64,000 nt of DNA from Staphylotrichum longicolle (taxonomy: Eukaryota; Ascomycota; Sordariomycetes; Sordariales; Chaetomiaceae), in the NCBI GenBank assembly GCA_019096155.1, contig JAHCVI010000001.1:6262001-6326000 (forward strand), written 5' to 3'. Position numbers and translations under genes: made by a program. Below, piece by piece: positions 36,228 through 48,062 of this stretch. Within the stretch, counting starts at the first letter, position 1, and the number at the start of each line of letters is the position of its first letter. The notes beneath the pieces were generated by a model. The model was not told the DNA's origin and made no database searches. It worked only from the letters and a program-made list of their open reading frames with translations.

Positions 36228-37481
36228 TCAACGCGGGGGCGACGACAGCGTCCCAGACGATTCGCTCTCCATATCGCGGTCCCTCTTGCCCTTCTTGCCG
36301 GCCGGCGAGGGCAAAGGCGGCTTGGACAGCTTGATCTTCTTAGCCGGCGAGACGGCCTTCGGATTGGGTGTCGGTTTCTTGGGCGCCACCTGCACCGTCG
36401 AGTCCTTGGCGTCGTCGTCCACCTTCTGCTCAACGTTGAGGCTCGAACTGCCTTTGGGCTTGTCCTTCTTCAGGTTGCCCGGCGTGGCGGGGCTCTTGGC
36501 CTTGAGAATCACCTTCTTGGTCAGCGCGTTGGGCTTGGCCTTCTTCTTCTTGGGATTGTTCTGGTCCGACTCCTCGGCATCCTCGTCGAACTCGTCACCG
36601 TCCCGTTTTCTCGGGCTCGCGGCACGGCTCCCCGGCAGCGGCGTGCCCTTCTGGCTGCCGGGCGGTGTGTTATCGTTGTTCTGGCTGCCCCCGTTGCTCC
36701 CGTTGCTGATCTTCTGCGCAGCCGCCCGGCTTGCGTTGCGCCCGCTGTTTCCGATGCACGACCCCATGTGGTTGTTCAGGCGCGTCACCAAGATGCACCG
36801 CTTGCATTTGGAGCACGTGGCGCTCGGGAAGCTGAGCACGTTCGGCGGCCTGTCTTTCGCACTCCCTTCGGCGCCCGGCGCGGGGGAGCTCGGGTCGTTG
36901 GGATCCAGCTTCTGGTCCTTCTTCTTCTTGCCCCGTCCGGGTCCTGGGGCAACCCAAGTCTGGCCGTAGATGTCGTAGCCCGGCTTCTCGATGTAGGGGT
37001 GTTTCTTGCAGTAGATGACGCCGGGGTCCGGCTTCCTCGAACCCTTGCCGTCCGTGGGGTGCAGCAGCCGTGGGAGGTGGCAGCGCGGACACAGGATCTC
37101 CTTGGTCGACTTGAGAGGATTGCCCTTCAGTGTCACCTTCCCGTCCTTGTATATCGCGGCGTCCGTCTCGATCTCGACGTCGGGCTTCGGGTCCGTTGTC
37201 GCGCCGTCTATGGCATTCATGGCAAGCTTTTCGACCTTGATCGCGGCCGTGTTTGCACGGGCAATCTTCTCATCCCGGTGCACCTTGAGCAGGAGGTCGT
37301 GGAGAGTGTTGTAGATGAGGTCGTCGACGACGGCATGGGACTGCATCAAGGGAACCCAAAGTCAGCTGAGTGGGTGGAGCGCCTTGTCAACCATCTGACT
37401 TACAAGCTTGTCCAGCGGGGAGGCATCCCCGGCGGCCACGATGATGCCGGCCTTGCCGGTCTCCCCTGTTTCTGACGACAT
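36228..37481 (-). CDS. SAGA deubiquitinase-module subunit, Sgf11-like
   Basis: 396 aa from exons 37481-37404 and 37340-36228, with a 63-nt intron (GTAAGT...GATGCAG) containing the branch-like CTGAC. An N-terminal helix (VVDDLIYNTLHDLLLKVHRD) is followed by a zinc-ribbon-like region, CPRCHLPRLLHPT ... YCKKHPYIEKPGYDIYGQTW. Then comes a finger TCSKCKRCILVTRLNNHMGS-C with trailing GRNASRAAA, which closely resembles the Sgf11/ATXN7L3 zinc finger that docks the Ubp8 deubiquitinase on nucleosomes. The C-terminal half is basic, Lys/Pro-rich low-complexity with nuclear-localisation-like clusters (NPKKKKAKPN). It is much longer than yeast Sgf11, about 99 aa. Divergent from the NAA50-like gene. Confidence 0.75.
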
Positions 37482-38672
37482 GGTGGTTGTGGTTGTGTAG
37501 GCAGAAGAGTGTGGATGGTCTCGTGAGGGAGGTTGCGGCTGTCTTCAGGCGGGAGCTGCACCATCCAAGCTCGGTTTGGCTGGGGCCGAATTTTGGGGTC
37601 TTGGTACGGAGAAAGGGAGTCGGCAACAGCGAAACTTGTCAGCCTCGCACCGCTCGTGCAACGGCGCGACAGATGATCAAAAACGAGAGACGGAGTTGAC
37701 GGTGTGCTCTGTGACACCCAAGCAATAGCTCTTGGAGGGTCTGTCGCAAAGTGAATTGATGGTCGCGGTTTTCTGCCCGACGGTTGGGTAGGCGCGAGTC
37801 CGGAGGCAGGCAAATGATTGATTGACTTGGAAAGGGAAAATGCTGTCTCAGCCCACCGAGCCGGGGTTTTGTTAGGGGATTGAGGGCCCGGAAGCAGTGG
37901 GAACCAACTGCAGGCACGGGCGAAACAATCCCTGAATTACAGATGACGCTACCTCAGAATGGCCCACCGCTTTTGCAGATCCAGATCAATAGCCTGCCGA
38001 AGTAAGGTGCTTTATCCACGTATTGTACGAATGTGCTTTGGATTCTATTCGTATTGCATGTTATTTTTGAATGGGCAATGTTGACTATTTGCCATTGTTG
38101 GGATGACAACAATGAGAAACCTCATATCAAAGTACAGAAGTACAGGAGGCTGTACGTTTTCCAGCACCAACCCGCCAAATCGGGTCCCCGCCCGCCTCGA
38201 TTCTGCCGGGATAAAAAAAGGCGGTGGCCGGAGAGCTGGGGAAAACCACCAGGAACCATGCCTGCAGAAGCCAAGTGGAACAAGAGCAAGGCTCGACAAT
38301 CACGGCATTTGTGGGGTCGACTTGCTCAAAACTCCGCACTCTATGCTCTGTCGTATCTTCCGTATTAGCTGTGTCTTCCTTGCGTCGGTCAGAATACGTG
38401 AATACTAAGGAGAATTACCAAGTAATTGTGTAAACAAGTTCCGTGTTCTCCATGTGCCATTGCCATTGTGGAGATGCCTGTGGGGCCACGGAATGCTTAA
38501 ACACGACCGCTTTCAGCTCTTGGTCTGGCCAACGCAGGGGTCCCAGGGGCGGCAGCAACCACGGGAGACGACCCAGCGGAAAGAATCCGAGACTCGACAA
38601 GTGGCATCCCACAGCTCGTTATTCCGCTTTGGCTATGATAATCGACACTCCCAGCACCAGCAGCCTCGAATC
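37482..38672. promoter_or_regulatory. Divergent intergenic region (Sgf11-like / NAA50-like)
   Basis: 1.2 kb between two genes transcribed outward, therefore containing both promoters. The frame of the downstream gene stays open for some 200 nt upstream of its chosen ATG, without recognisable protein features. No other gene seen. Confidence 0.5.
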
Positions 38673-40118
38673 ATGTCGCGTGCCCAGCAGTCCTCGATCC
38701 GCTCCTTCTTCCAGCCTCGGCGCCAGCCCGAGTACGCTGCCCCGCCATCGGCTGCCCCGCCACTAGACAGCAGCAATATCGCGACCGAGTCGACATCACA
38801 GACGGTGCCTCCGCCAGCACCACCGCTGCCTGCGGGCCCGCCCAAACCCGTCACCATACCCATAACTCTCCCGCCCAACGGCGTCCCCGTCCTGCCGTCA
38901 CCCCCGTCTATCCCCGTGGGGGCCACCATCGTCCCCCTCGCTGAGCAGCACATCCCCGCGCTCCGCCGCATCAACTCCCTCCTCCTGCCCGTCCCGTACC
39001 CCGACTCCTTCTACGCCAACGTTCTCGACCCTCTCGCCTCTGGTCTCTTCTCGCGCGTCATTCTGTGGCAGGACTCGGACGCCGACACACCCAAGGTCAT
39101 CGGCGGCCTAGTCTGCCGCCTCGAGCCGAACCGTTTCCTCGACGCCCAAGGCCAGCCATTGCCGCAGCCGCCTGTCTCCTCGCCCCGCCAAATACCGCCC
39201 AACGCGCCCCTTGACACGCCCTACCACGCAATCTACATCCAGTCCCTCGCCCTCCTCTCCCCCTACCGCTCGCTTGGCCTGGCCGCCGCCGCCCTCGAGC
39301 ACATCATCGCGAGCGCAACCCTCCTCCCAGCCGCCGGCTCCACCATCGACGCCCGCACCATCTACGCGCACGTCTGGACCGAGAACGAGGAAGGACTCAA
39401 GTGGTACGAGGCGCGGGGCTTCGCGCGCGAGGGCAGCGCGCCGATCAAGGGGTACTATTTTAAGCTGCGACCGGACTCGGCGTGGGTCGTGCGGCGCCAC
39501 ATTGGGCCTACCGCTGCTGCTGCTGCTGCTGCTGCTGCGGCCTCCGCCTCGACATCAAACATATCCAACGGCACCATGGCTGGCTCAAGCGCCAGCGCCA
39601 GCGCCAGCGCCAGCGCCGGCGGCGTCCTCGCAGCCGCAATCAATCTCCCCCCGTCCTTCTCCTCCACACCACCCCGCTGCCCACCCACATCAACACCATC
39701 AGCAACCACCGCGCCGCCACCCCCATCATCCACAACAACGTCCACAACAACAACAACAACAACCCTGCCACCTCCACCCCGCCGTCCCGCCGCGACCCCC
39801 TCCCCGGCGCCCTCCGCAGCCTCCTCCTCCCTCTCCTTCCAAAACACCCGCCCCGAGTCCGAGTGGAACGACCTCCCCGCTGACATGGTCGCCGGAAGCG
39901 GCAGCGGCGGTAACCAACAACAACAACAACAACAATTCCTCGTCCCACCCAACAGTGACAGCAACGGGAACGGGAACGGGAACGGGAACGGCAGTGGGAA
40001 CGGGCGCGGCACGCCGGCGTCGGTGGGGTCCGCGGCGAGTTCGCGGAGCAGCTCGACGGCGCGCAAGAGGAAGGAGAGGACGTATCCTAGCGCCGCATTC
40101 GCGGGGAGCATGAGGTGA
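38673..40118 (+). CDS. NAA50-type N-terminal acetyltransferase with a PIP box and long low-complexity tail
   Basis: Intronless, 481 aa. The GNAT domain spans about residues 85-275. It aligns by eye with NAA50/San: LPVPYPDSFYANVL (substrate loop, FPVSYNDKFY-like), IYIQSLALLSPYRSLGLAAAAL (catalytic Tyr188 and the R/QxxGxA acetyl-CoA loop) and IYAHVWTENEEGLKWYEARGF (catalytic His233). NAA50 acetylates protein N termini and is tied to sister-chromatid cohesion in animals. Residues 6-13, QSSIRSFF, form a textbook PCNA-interacting box followed by basic residues. The tail from about 280 on is repetitive: Ala, Ser-Ala, Pro, Thr, Gln and Gly-Asn runs, encoded by (GCT)8, (CAA)n and AACGGG repeats. It ends in a basic Ser-rich stretch. 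Human NAA50 is about 169 aa, so both ends are additions. Start at MSRAQQSS; an upstream in-frame ATG is less likely. Confidence 0.82.
   Translation: MSRAQQSSIRSFFQPRRQPEYAAPPSAAPPLDSSNIATESTSQTVPPPAPPLPAGPPKPVTIPITLPPNGVPVLPSPPSIPVGATIVPLAEQHIPALRRINSLLLPVPYPDSFYANVLDPLASGLFSRVILWQDSDADTPKVIGGLVCRLEPNRFLDAQGQPLPQPPVSSPRQIPPNAPLDTPYHAIYIQSLALLSPYRSLGLAAAALEHIIASATLLPAAGSTIDARTIYAHVWTENEEGLKWYEARGFAREGSAPIKGYYFKLRPDSAWVVRRHIGPTAAAAAAAAAASASTSNISNGTMAGSSASASASASAGGVLAAAINLPPSFSSTPPRCPPTSTPSATTAPPPPSSTTTSTTTTTTTLPPPPRRPAATPSPAPSAASSSLSFQNTRPESEWNDLPADMVAGSGSGGNQQQQQQQFLVPPNSDSNGNGNGNGNGSGNGRGTPASVGSAASSRSSSTARKRKERTYPSAAFAGSMR
39513..39536. repeat. (GCT)8 coding microsatellite
   Basis: Eight perfect GCT units inside the NAA50-like gene, coding for an alanine run. 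Other repeats in the same gene are the GCCAGC units near 39590-39617, CAA runs near 39740 and 39917, and AACGGG units near 39963-39990. Confidence 0.9.
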
Positions 40119-40917
40119 TTTGGGAGGGGCTGTGGTTGACTTGTGTTTGGTGACCTTGGAGCGAAGGGTGGGGTGGGGAAAAGGAGATGGTATGTAAGGG
40201 ACGGGAGTTACCCGGGGGAGGTGGGCTGGGTGGTGATGACTTGGTAGAACATGTGATACTTGTAGGTATTACCGTTTCCGCCTGCCTGGAGGGGGAATGA
40301 GAGGATACAAGAGTGGATTTCATATAGATACAGCCTAGTGTGTAGATCAGAGGATGGATAGAGTTAGAAAGTAGACTTCAGACCACCAGTGCGGCACCTT
40401 CACATGGAAATACAACGGACTGAGTGACAACAACCCTTCAATACGCTAGACTCCCAGGCCCGTTCCCGGCCAATCGGTAACTACCGTGCTGCCCCAGTCT
40501 TCGGGCCCATGGAGCTACCAAGTGTTGCAAGTGGAACGCTAGCTGGTTTCCCAAACCTTCTCTCTATCTCTCCACTCACCGAGAAAGATGCCACTTATGA
40601 TACCTAGATAAAAAAAAAGAACCATCCGAAGAACCGACCAACAAACCGACCGCGGGAAAAAGCCACGCGGCAATAGCAAGACCCCTGATCCCAAACTTTG
40701 TGCTCAACGACTGCCCCGACCCACCAGCCTGCAGTGGAAGACCCTGGAGTACCTTGCGTGTCCACGTCGCCCACTAGCAGGAACTCCCAACCTGGACTGG
40801 CAGCTGCTCAACCACCACGTCCAAGGTTGTGACATACAACAAGCTACCTCGTCACATGACAACACAGCACCCGCCTCGCTTATGAGGAGGAAGCTCAGCC
40901 GGCCACAATCTCGACGC
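40119..40917. other. Convergent intergenic region
   Basis: About 800 nt between the 3' ends of the NAA50-like and glucokinase genes, with no recognisable gene. A run of 9 A lies near 40610. Confidence 0.5.
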
Positions 40918-42738
40918 CTAATCGGTCGTGGCCTTCTCGTTGTCCGCAGAGGCAGCAGTCTTGGCCGTCTCGCGCAGCTCGCCAATGTACTCCTCGTTGG
41001 TGCTGTGCTTCTCCATGCCGGCAGCCACGAGCGCAATCAGCGCGGCGCCGACGCCAGACCCATCTTCGGCAAGGCCGATGCGGATGCGGTCAGCGCCCTC
41101 CTTGCCAATACCCTCGACGCATTCCAGCGCCTTTTGGATGGTGCCCCGGAAGTAGGGGTAGTGCTCGACCAGGCTGCCGTCGACGCCAATGTCGATCGGC
41201 TGGCCCTCGTACGCCGGGTCGGTAAGCTTGCCGGTCTTGAGGACGACAGCGGCAATGGCGACAGCCGAGAGGCGGGCAGCGCGGGTGCCGATGGCCGCGG
41301 CGATGGCCTGGAACGCCTGCGCGTCCTCGCGGGCGGCGGCATGGATCTGCAGGCTGTCGTCGAGCTCCTTGCGGAGGAGGCTGAGCTCCGGGGTGTGGTC
41401 GCCGGCAGCGACCGACAGAATGGTGCTGTCGACGGCCCATTGCTTGTAAATGGGCGAGGTCTCGGCGATGTCGGTGGTGGACCGCAAATCATTGGTGCTG
41501 GAGTTATCGTCACGGAAGAAAGAGATGCGGGGGTTCTTCATCAGGTCGTTGATAGCCAACCGGAGAATCTCCCCGAGGAACATGCCCGACACGAGCTTCT
41601 CGTACATCTGGAAGCCCGGGTTCACGCTCTGTTGGTTCAGCGCAGTGTCCCACGGCGTCTGGGGCAGGACGTTGAGCTGGTTGTCGAACGAGCCCCATTC
41701 GATGTTGATCACCATATCTCCAGTAGACTTATCGTAGTCGCCAACCAGGGGCTTCTTGAGGTTCGACAGCTTCTCAAGATATGCGCCGTTGGTGCCGGTG
41801 CCAAAAATGGCACCCAACACAGCGCCGTGGGTGCCCGGAGCACCGTACGAGTGGGCCATGAGCGTGCCAACGGTGTCGTTCACGAGGGCAGCCACCTTCA
41901 CCGGGAGCTGCAGCCTGTCGATCTCATCCTGCAGGAGAGCGCACACATCCTTGCCGACAGCATCCGGGATGTCGAAGCCCTTGGTCCATCTTATGAGAGT
42001 GCCCTTGTTGATCCCCATCTGCTGCACGGGGAAGCTGAAGGTGAAGCCCATGCGGAAGGCGTGTTCGTCCTTGTACCCATCCGGCGAGCTCACCGTCATG
42101 CGGCGCCTGATATGCGCCTCAAAGTGGTCGCCATGGTGCTTCTCGAGGAACTTCTTGATCTGCAGCGCAAGGAAGGCGAAGAGCTCTTGGGCGGTCTTGG
42201 CGACCATGAGATGCTTGGGCACCGCAACCTTGGCCGAGGTGATGTTGAAGGTGCCGTCGCCGTTGAGCTTGACCGAGCACACACGGAAGTTGGTACCACC
42301 GAGATCGACGGCCATGTAGAGACCCTGTCGCGATCAGTGTTAGCAGTCTTGCGCGACATTGCGTTGTGTGACATTTTTAGGGAAACGAACCTTTTCCGTG
42401 CCATTGGGAACCCCGGTGACATAGGTGGGAATTTGGGCCAAGCTGGTTCCATCCTTCTCCAACCCCTCATCTTTTAGACTGTGTCAGTGAGAGCTCACAA
42501 AACAGGTCCACGACAGGCAGAGCAGTCCCGGAACATGCAGAGCGCATTCAAAACATGCAGCAGCCGGCTCTGAAAATGCAGGGAAGCTCCGAACCGCGCA
42601 GCGCGCAATCCAGGGACGTGTGTACATACTCATCTGGCGGAGGAATTCCTTGACGCCCCGGTTGACATCTTCGTCTGTGTACTCGAACTGCTTGACAATT
42701 GCCTCGGTCTCGGCAACGAGGGGGGACACGGGGGCCAT
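40918..42738 (-). CDS. Glucokinase (fungal GlkA type)
   Basis: Phosphorylates glucose with ATP at the entry of glycolysis. Exons are 42738-42630, 42470-42391 and 42324-40918, giving 531 aa; the introns are 159 nt (GTATGT...CTAAAAG) and 66 nt (GTTCGT...GCGACAG). Hexokinase-family motifs are all present: phosphate-1 loop MAVDLGGTNFRVCSV, sugar-binding FTFSFPVQQMGINKGTLIRW and WTKGFDIPDAVG, phosphate-2 loop GAIFGTGTNGAYLE and the adenosine region EDGSGVGAALIALVAAG. The conserved EGQPIDIGVDGSLVEHYPYF is more like fungal glucokinase than hexokinase. Start at MAPVSPLVAE, where family members begin. The phase at intron 1 makes the junction residue Asn where relatives I recall have Asp. Divergent from the Hsp70-like gene over a very long intergenic region. 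Confidence 0.95.
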
Positions 42739-45700
42739 GGCAGGCGGTTTGGAGACTGCTGCTGAGGTAGAGAACGGATGCGGATTCTCGCAAATTCCCA
42801 ATGCCGCTGCAGGAGGGGATTGGGTCGCCCGGGGGGATGAAGAACGGGCGTCTAAGGAGGAAAAAGAACTGAGACGTCCAATGTGAGGGAGTAAGATCTG
42901 AAATGCCGCGAGTTAGATTGGAAAATAAGGAAGGTTTTGGGGAATTGAGAAGAAAAGCTGCTGGAAACTGGAACTGGGGGCGGACGCAGGATGCTGCGTG
43001 GGTGTTGGTGGGGGATGGAGGGGCAGGCTCGAGGAGGCACGGACAGGATGCGGGGCACATAAATGTCCCAGCATCGGATCAACAAAGCGAAGACCGATAC
43101 GAGCAACCCTTCGGGGAAAAAATGAGGAGAGGACTTACTGAAACGAGGAGCAGGAGAGCCGCTGAGCACACATGGACCAAACTGGGATAGGCAAGACCGC
43201 GATAGCTGCGCGAATTCCTCTCGGCGCTCGCAGCAGCTGGCGGGTTCTTAAGAGCGCCAGCGCCTCGCGAGGCGTCGCACAGCTTTGGGGATGACGTTTT
43301 GGCGGTTACTGGGGGATGCCTCTGTTGGGTTTAGCTCTGATAGGCTGGTTGGGCCGCGAGTGGAGTGGGATGGGGTCCCCGCTGGGGTGCCAGCCAAGTG
43401 CAAACGGCCCGGATTTGGGTGCTGGGCGCCCAATGAAGTCATTGACCGGGCTGCTCCTTCCGTTGCGGCCTCGGAGTCGCTGGAGCCCCTTCTGAAATTA
43501 CCTCTCAGTAAGAACCCAGCACGGCGAAATTCGGCGGTGTTAGCTCGGCCGGCGATGGCTTGTTGTTGCAGTTCGTTTAACTTTGTCGAGATGCGAGCAA
43601 TTCGGAGCCGCCGGTCAGGAGATGGCAGGTTGGATGGGAGGGCGGCAGACGATCGAGGTTGGCTGCCCAATTCTTGTTTGTCTCCCCCAGCTTCCTGATT
43701 CCTTCCTCCCTCACTCCCACAAGCAATGCCGAGCGTGCTGTGGCGCGTTTCACTCCCCGGGGGTTCGCCAATGGGCCAATACGGGAGCAACCAAGGCGCG
43801 TGAGGTGTAAGGCCCAGACAACGCCGCGATCTCCGAGCAGTGCAAGTGATACGAGGGAAACTCGCACACTCAGAGTTGGCAAACAGTTTTCTTGACCGAA
43901 ACGGAAGAACAAGCCGCGGTAATCACCATTGAAGGCTCGAAATGGTGCCAGCATCACCTTATCAAAACGCCGACGCCAGGAGAAGATTCTTGTGGGGTAT
44001 CAGACTCGAAATCAACAATGCTTTTCTTTGCAAGAAACCGGAGAAGTTGACAGTTTCACGACTGGGGGGGGGGAGGCTGCCCTAATACTGGGTGCCCAGG
44101 TACAAACTTGGAGGCGGGGCTCACGCTACAAGGATCGGGATTAGCGCCAACTTAGACCCAACGGCGCACATCAGGCCTGGGAAACGACGATGATCATCTT
44201 CAAAGCTCGTCCTGTGCTTCAGACACGACGTGGTGTTGTCTCCCTTCACATGCCGCCCCAGAACCCTGGGGCAAACACCCCAGGGGGGGTCCTGCAGATG
44301 TTCTGTTCAGATTACAGTACAGTATTTGTTCCAGTCAGGAGATGCTCAAAACCCGGTTACGAACCCTGGACCCCGCATCGCACCAATGACCCTCAAACTG
44401 AGACTCCCGCGACTTTCAGGGACCATGAAACATGATTGGCTTGCCGTTCCCGATCTGCGTGGCACCGGGATACGGGGATCACCTTACACGCTCGATGGTC
44501 CGGAGTATCGCCTCTCATTTCCACTTGTTCCCGTCGTACGACGCCGGCACTTCTGGGGAAGCAAATCCAAGATGGTCTGACTTTATCACTTGCTCCTCCT
44601 CCACCTGGTTTCACTACCGCGGCCCGAGAGCGGTTCTACACCGGCGGTGCTCGGTGGTACAACGAGTACGAGGTGCACCGTGAACCCCCTGGGGCCCCTT
44701 AACATCTAGGTACCCAATGCTAATTGCCCGCCTATCAGCATCCCATGTTCATCCTGGGGTGTATTGCAACATGGAAGACTTGCGTGAGCCTCACTTTTGC
44801 GTCCTCGTGCATAAGTCAGAATATATGCCTCAGGTATGCCTCAACTCGAAGTCATACCCTCGAAGTGCCCAACATCAAGATCAGCCATTGGGCAAATCGA
44901 CCAGCAAGAACGCAGAAAGTTGTTGTGCTTTCAAGCTGCCTTAAACCCTTGATTTAGGAGGTGACGTGCATGCTCTGAAGGAAGAGAACAAATGGTGAAA
45001 CTTGGAATAGGGAGGTGCGGGGTAATGCTGAAACAGGGTCTGTTTCTGTCTCTGGAAATCCAGGTTAGTTTATCATCAACTAAAAGTAAGAAAATTGGTT
45101 CAAGGACTCAACGACCGCCAAGGTCTGTTCTTGGTTTTAGATTTAAAGTTTCAGAGAATCGAGGTCGACTTCAAACAATCTGCAGATCACAGAGAACTAG
45201 ACTCGAAAGGCAGTTCTCAAAGCTGAAGATAGCAATTCTTGCTTCGAAAACGAACCGTTTCAAATGTACCAATAGTAATTCTAGCACCGAGGTTGCGCCG
45301 ACGGTGATCTACTCAAACGGATACCTCGAAGAGAACATTGCAAGGCAGCGGCCAAAGCTAGACATTATCAGTAAGGTACATAACCCGTCGTAGACCATCT
45401 GCTCCAGTTCTAGTGTACTTTGGTCAAATGGGCCCCGCAGTGACTGGCCATATGTTTCTTGTCTAGGTATGAAAGCACTATATGAGGCACGCTCAATTCG
45501 CTTGCAGAAGGTTTGGAGATTGTCAAGCTGCATGGAAGAGACGTCGATATCAAGCAGGAAGTGTGGATCTTGGTCAGCGGCACGTTCGTGTGATCCAAAC
45601 ACGATCCGGCGAAATGCTGCATGGGCGCTGTTGGCTGTAGGGACTGAAGGATATAGTGCACACGATATAGCCGACGTTGCCGATCCGAGAACAAGGTAGG

Positions 45701-48062
45701 ATTTACAAATCAACAGTTGGTGTACAGTTGACGCGTGCGACACAGATTCCGCTTCACACCCGCACCAAAACCAACATGACTACTTTGAACGTATGCTTAA
45801 ACGAGCTTGTCCCAGATCACGCCACCGAATGGACAACTTGGTTGGTGATGGGCGAAAGAAGCTGCAGGTGCTCTCGAAACGTTCAAATCCAACAGAGTCG
45901 TCCAACACTCGTTTCCATCAAACCTACCGATGCGCGCCAGCGGCAAAGATGCTGATGGGTGACACTGCGATTCAAAGTGCAACCCGCCCCATGTGATGAG
46001 CGCGTGGGAAAGGCTGCCACTGCTTCCACACAGCGGGAAATGTTCCATGCGGCGAGCGGGTTAATATGGGCTGTGCCGCTGGCGACACCGAATGCCACCA
46101 TGTGCTAAGTCAACCAACTGCCGGCCCTTCATTTTTGTTTCGGTGTTTCGGAGACGTAGATGTTGTCAAGTTGCAGCGGAATAGCTGGAGGGCTCAGAGC
46201 AAATAGATGCAGGTGCAAGAATGGGGCTCATCTCGAAAAATGTGGCCTTGCTTTAGAAAGTGTCTCCATCCCGGCGTCCTGCGCGCAAATGAAAAGCACA
46301 TGACCCTTGACGACCGTCTTTCAAACTGGCTCTCATGTATGCGTCTCCAACGTCAATGTTGCATTGAGATCAGCTGGAGAGCATTGACCGAGGGCACACA
46401 TGGTAGGTTGCTCGAGGGTCGGAAACGGATAATCAAACAAGCTCCGTGGCCGTGTTCGCCAGGGCACCTCTGCGAGGTATTGGTCTCGTAGAGACTTCCT
46501 CCTGTTTAGTCGTGTCTTCCGTAAGCTGTGCCGGGAGCCGAGGGTATCGGCGGTTGACGAGTGGACGTTGAACCTTGAAACTGCTGATGTGTGTTGGAGT
46601 TGCGACTGGGATGACAGGGATGACAGCGATGACAGGGAGGAGGAACTTTGGGCCGTGTCTCGCCAATCACACCTGCAGGATGTCTTGGTTCGCTGATTGG
46701 CCGTCCTGCCGCAGCAAGCAGGCACAGCGCCTCGCAGCTGAGCCACAGGCCCCACAGCTCGACTCCAAGTCCTAGAAGGTCCTACCATCTGATATCCCAA
46801 TTGGGCTTAGGTCAGGCACCTGCACACAACAATGCCGTGCCCAGATTCAGGTCGAAATGGGCTCGCAGGGCCAGCAATCAGGACTCGGCCCCAGTCCTGA
46901 TGGTGCTGCAGGTCGCCGTTGCAGGTGTTGGGGCGAGGGTCATCGTCGTTGGGCCAACTCCAGCCAAGAAAAAAAGAGAAGTCCGATCTTTGGGATCAGT
47001 CCTCTGCGGGAAAGAAGATGCCGGACAGGGATTGGCGATCACCGCCGTTTGCTGGAGACCCGTTTGTCTCACCCACGTCCCTGGATGACCCCGCCGAGCG
47101 AGCCCCTCCCTCCTCGTGATGCTGGTCGAGGACTGGGGCTTTTCTATCTTTCCTGCGGCTCTTTGTCGTCGAGGACAACGGTCGGATGGGGTAACCAGGC
47201 GACTTGACTGCCTCTGGGGCCCAATCCTGCTGTTTTGCGCGCTTGCCACTCTCGTTTTCCAGTGTTCTTTTTCTGTCCTGTGGCCACTGCGCTGATGGTC
47301 CCTCAGCCCAAGGCGTGGACCCCTGCTGCAGATATGCACATAATGGTTCTCAGTGATGCGGTAAGTGGATACCGCTCACCTGAAGCAGGCACAGGGCCGG
47401 CGAGATGGTGTCAACTGCGTCCCTGCTGCGTCCTTTCTTTTGCTGGGAAATCCAGAATTGGGCCTCATCGTGATCTGCCTTGATTGTTGTACCGTGCCGC
47501 AAAAACCAGGACTGTCCTCCAACCCGACTTTTGAGTTTCCCACCTCGACTGGTCCTTCAGGTGCTGCTCTGTAGGTCAAGCGACAACGTTACAAGGATAT
47601 CCATCGGCTTCTCTACCCCGCGCGCTGGCGAACGCCAAACAGCTCAGCCTTACCGAGTCCAAGCCCGCCCATCAATTTTGTCAGGCCCGCTCTGTGCTGG
47701 CAGCGTGCCGTCTCAGCCACAGACCTGCCGGGGGATCAATCAGTTCTTTGATCTGACCCGACCACACCACGCTTCCCACGCTTCCCAAGCAAGCATTGCG
47801 AGCCGCACGCCCACACCGGCCCAGCAACCGCCCCTCTTCTCGTCGACCCGCGAATCCACCCGCTGCAACAGTGCAACCTGAGTCCTACCCCAGTCCGCAG
47901 GGCAGCTAATTTTCCCCCTCCTTGCCCCGATTCAGCTCTTTCTTTCTTGGGTTGCCCAGCCCGCCGCCGCCCACAGCCTCTCTGCCCCCCCTTCGGTCTC
48001 ACCCTCCCCCGACCACTCTCTCCCTTTCCTTTAATACCCCAATTCCACCGGACCATTCCCTT
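42739..48062. promoter_or_regulatory. 5.3-kb divergent intergenic region (glucokinase / Hsp70-like)
   Basis: No recognisable protein or RNA gene across 5.3 kb; frames are short and unremarkable. It must carry both promoters. The last 300 nt before the Hsp70-like ATG are strongly C/T-rich. A G10 run lies at about 44064-44073. The segment about 44950-45780 is more AT-rich than its surroundings. A non-coding transcript or a small species-specific gene cannot be excluded. Confidence 0.45.

Noticed and set aside
36192..37475. A 427-codon plus-strand frame opposite the Sgf11-like gene
   Set aside because: Antisense shadow rich in Leu/Arg/Gly; the minus strand has the zinc-finger motifs and a proper intron.
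40882..42477. A 531-codon open frame on the plus strand opposite glucokinase
   Set aside because: It is the antisense shadow of a GC-rich conserved gene; its product has no family features while the minus strand carries all hexokinase motifs.
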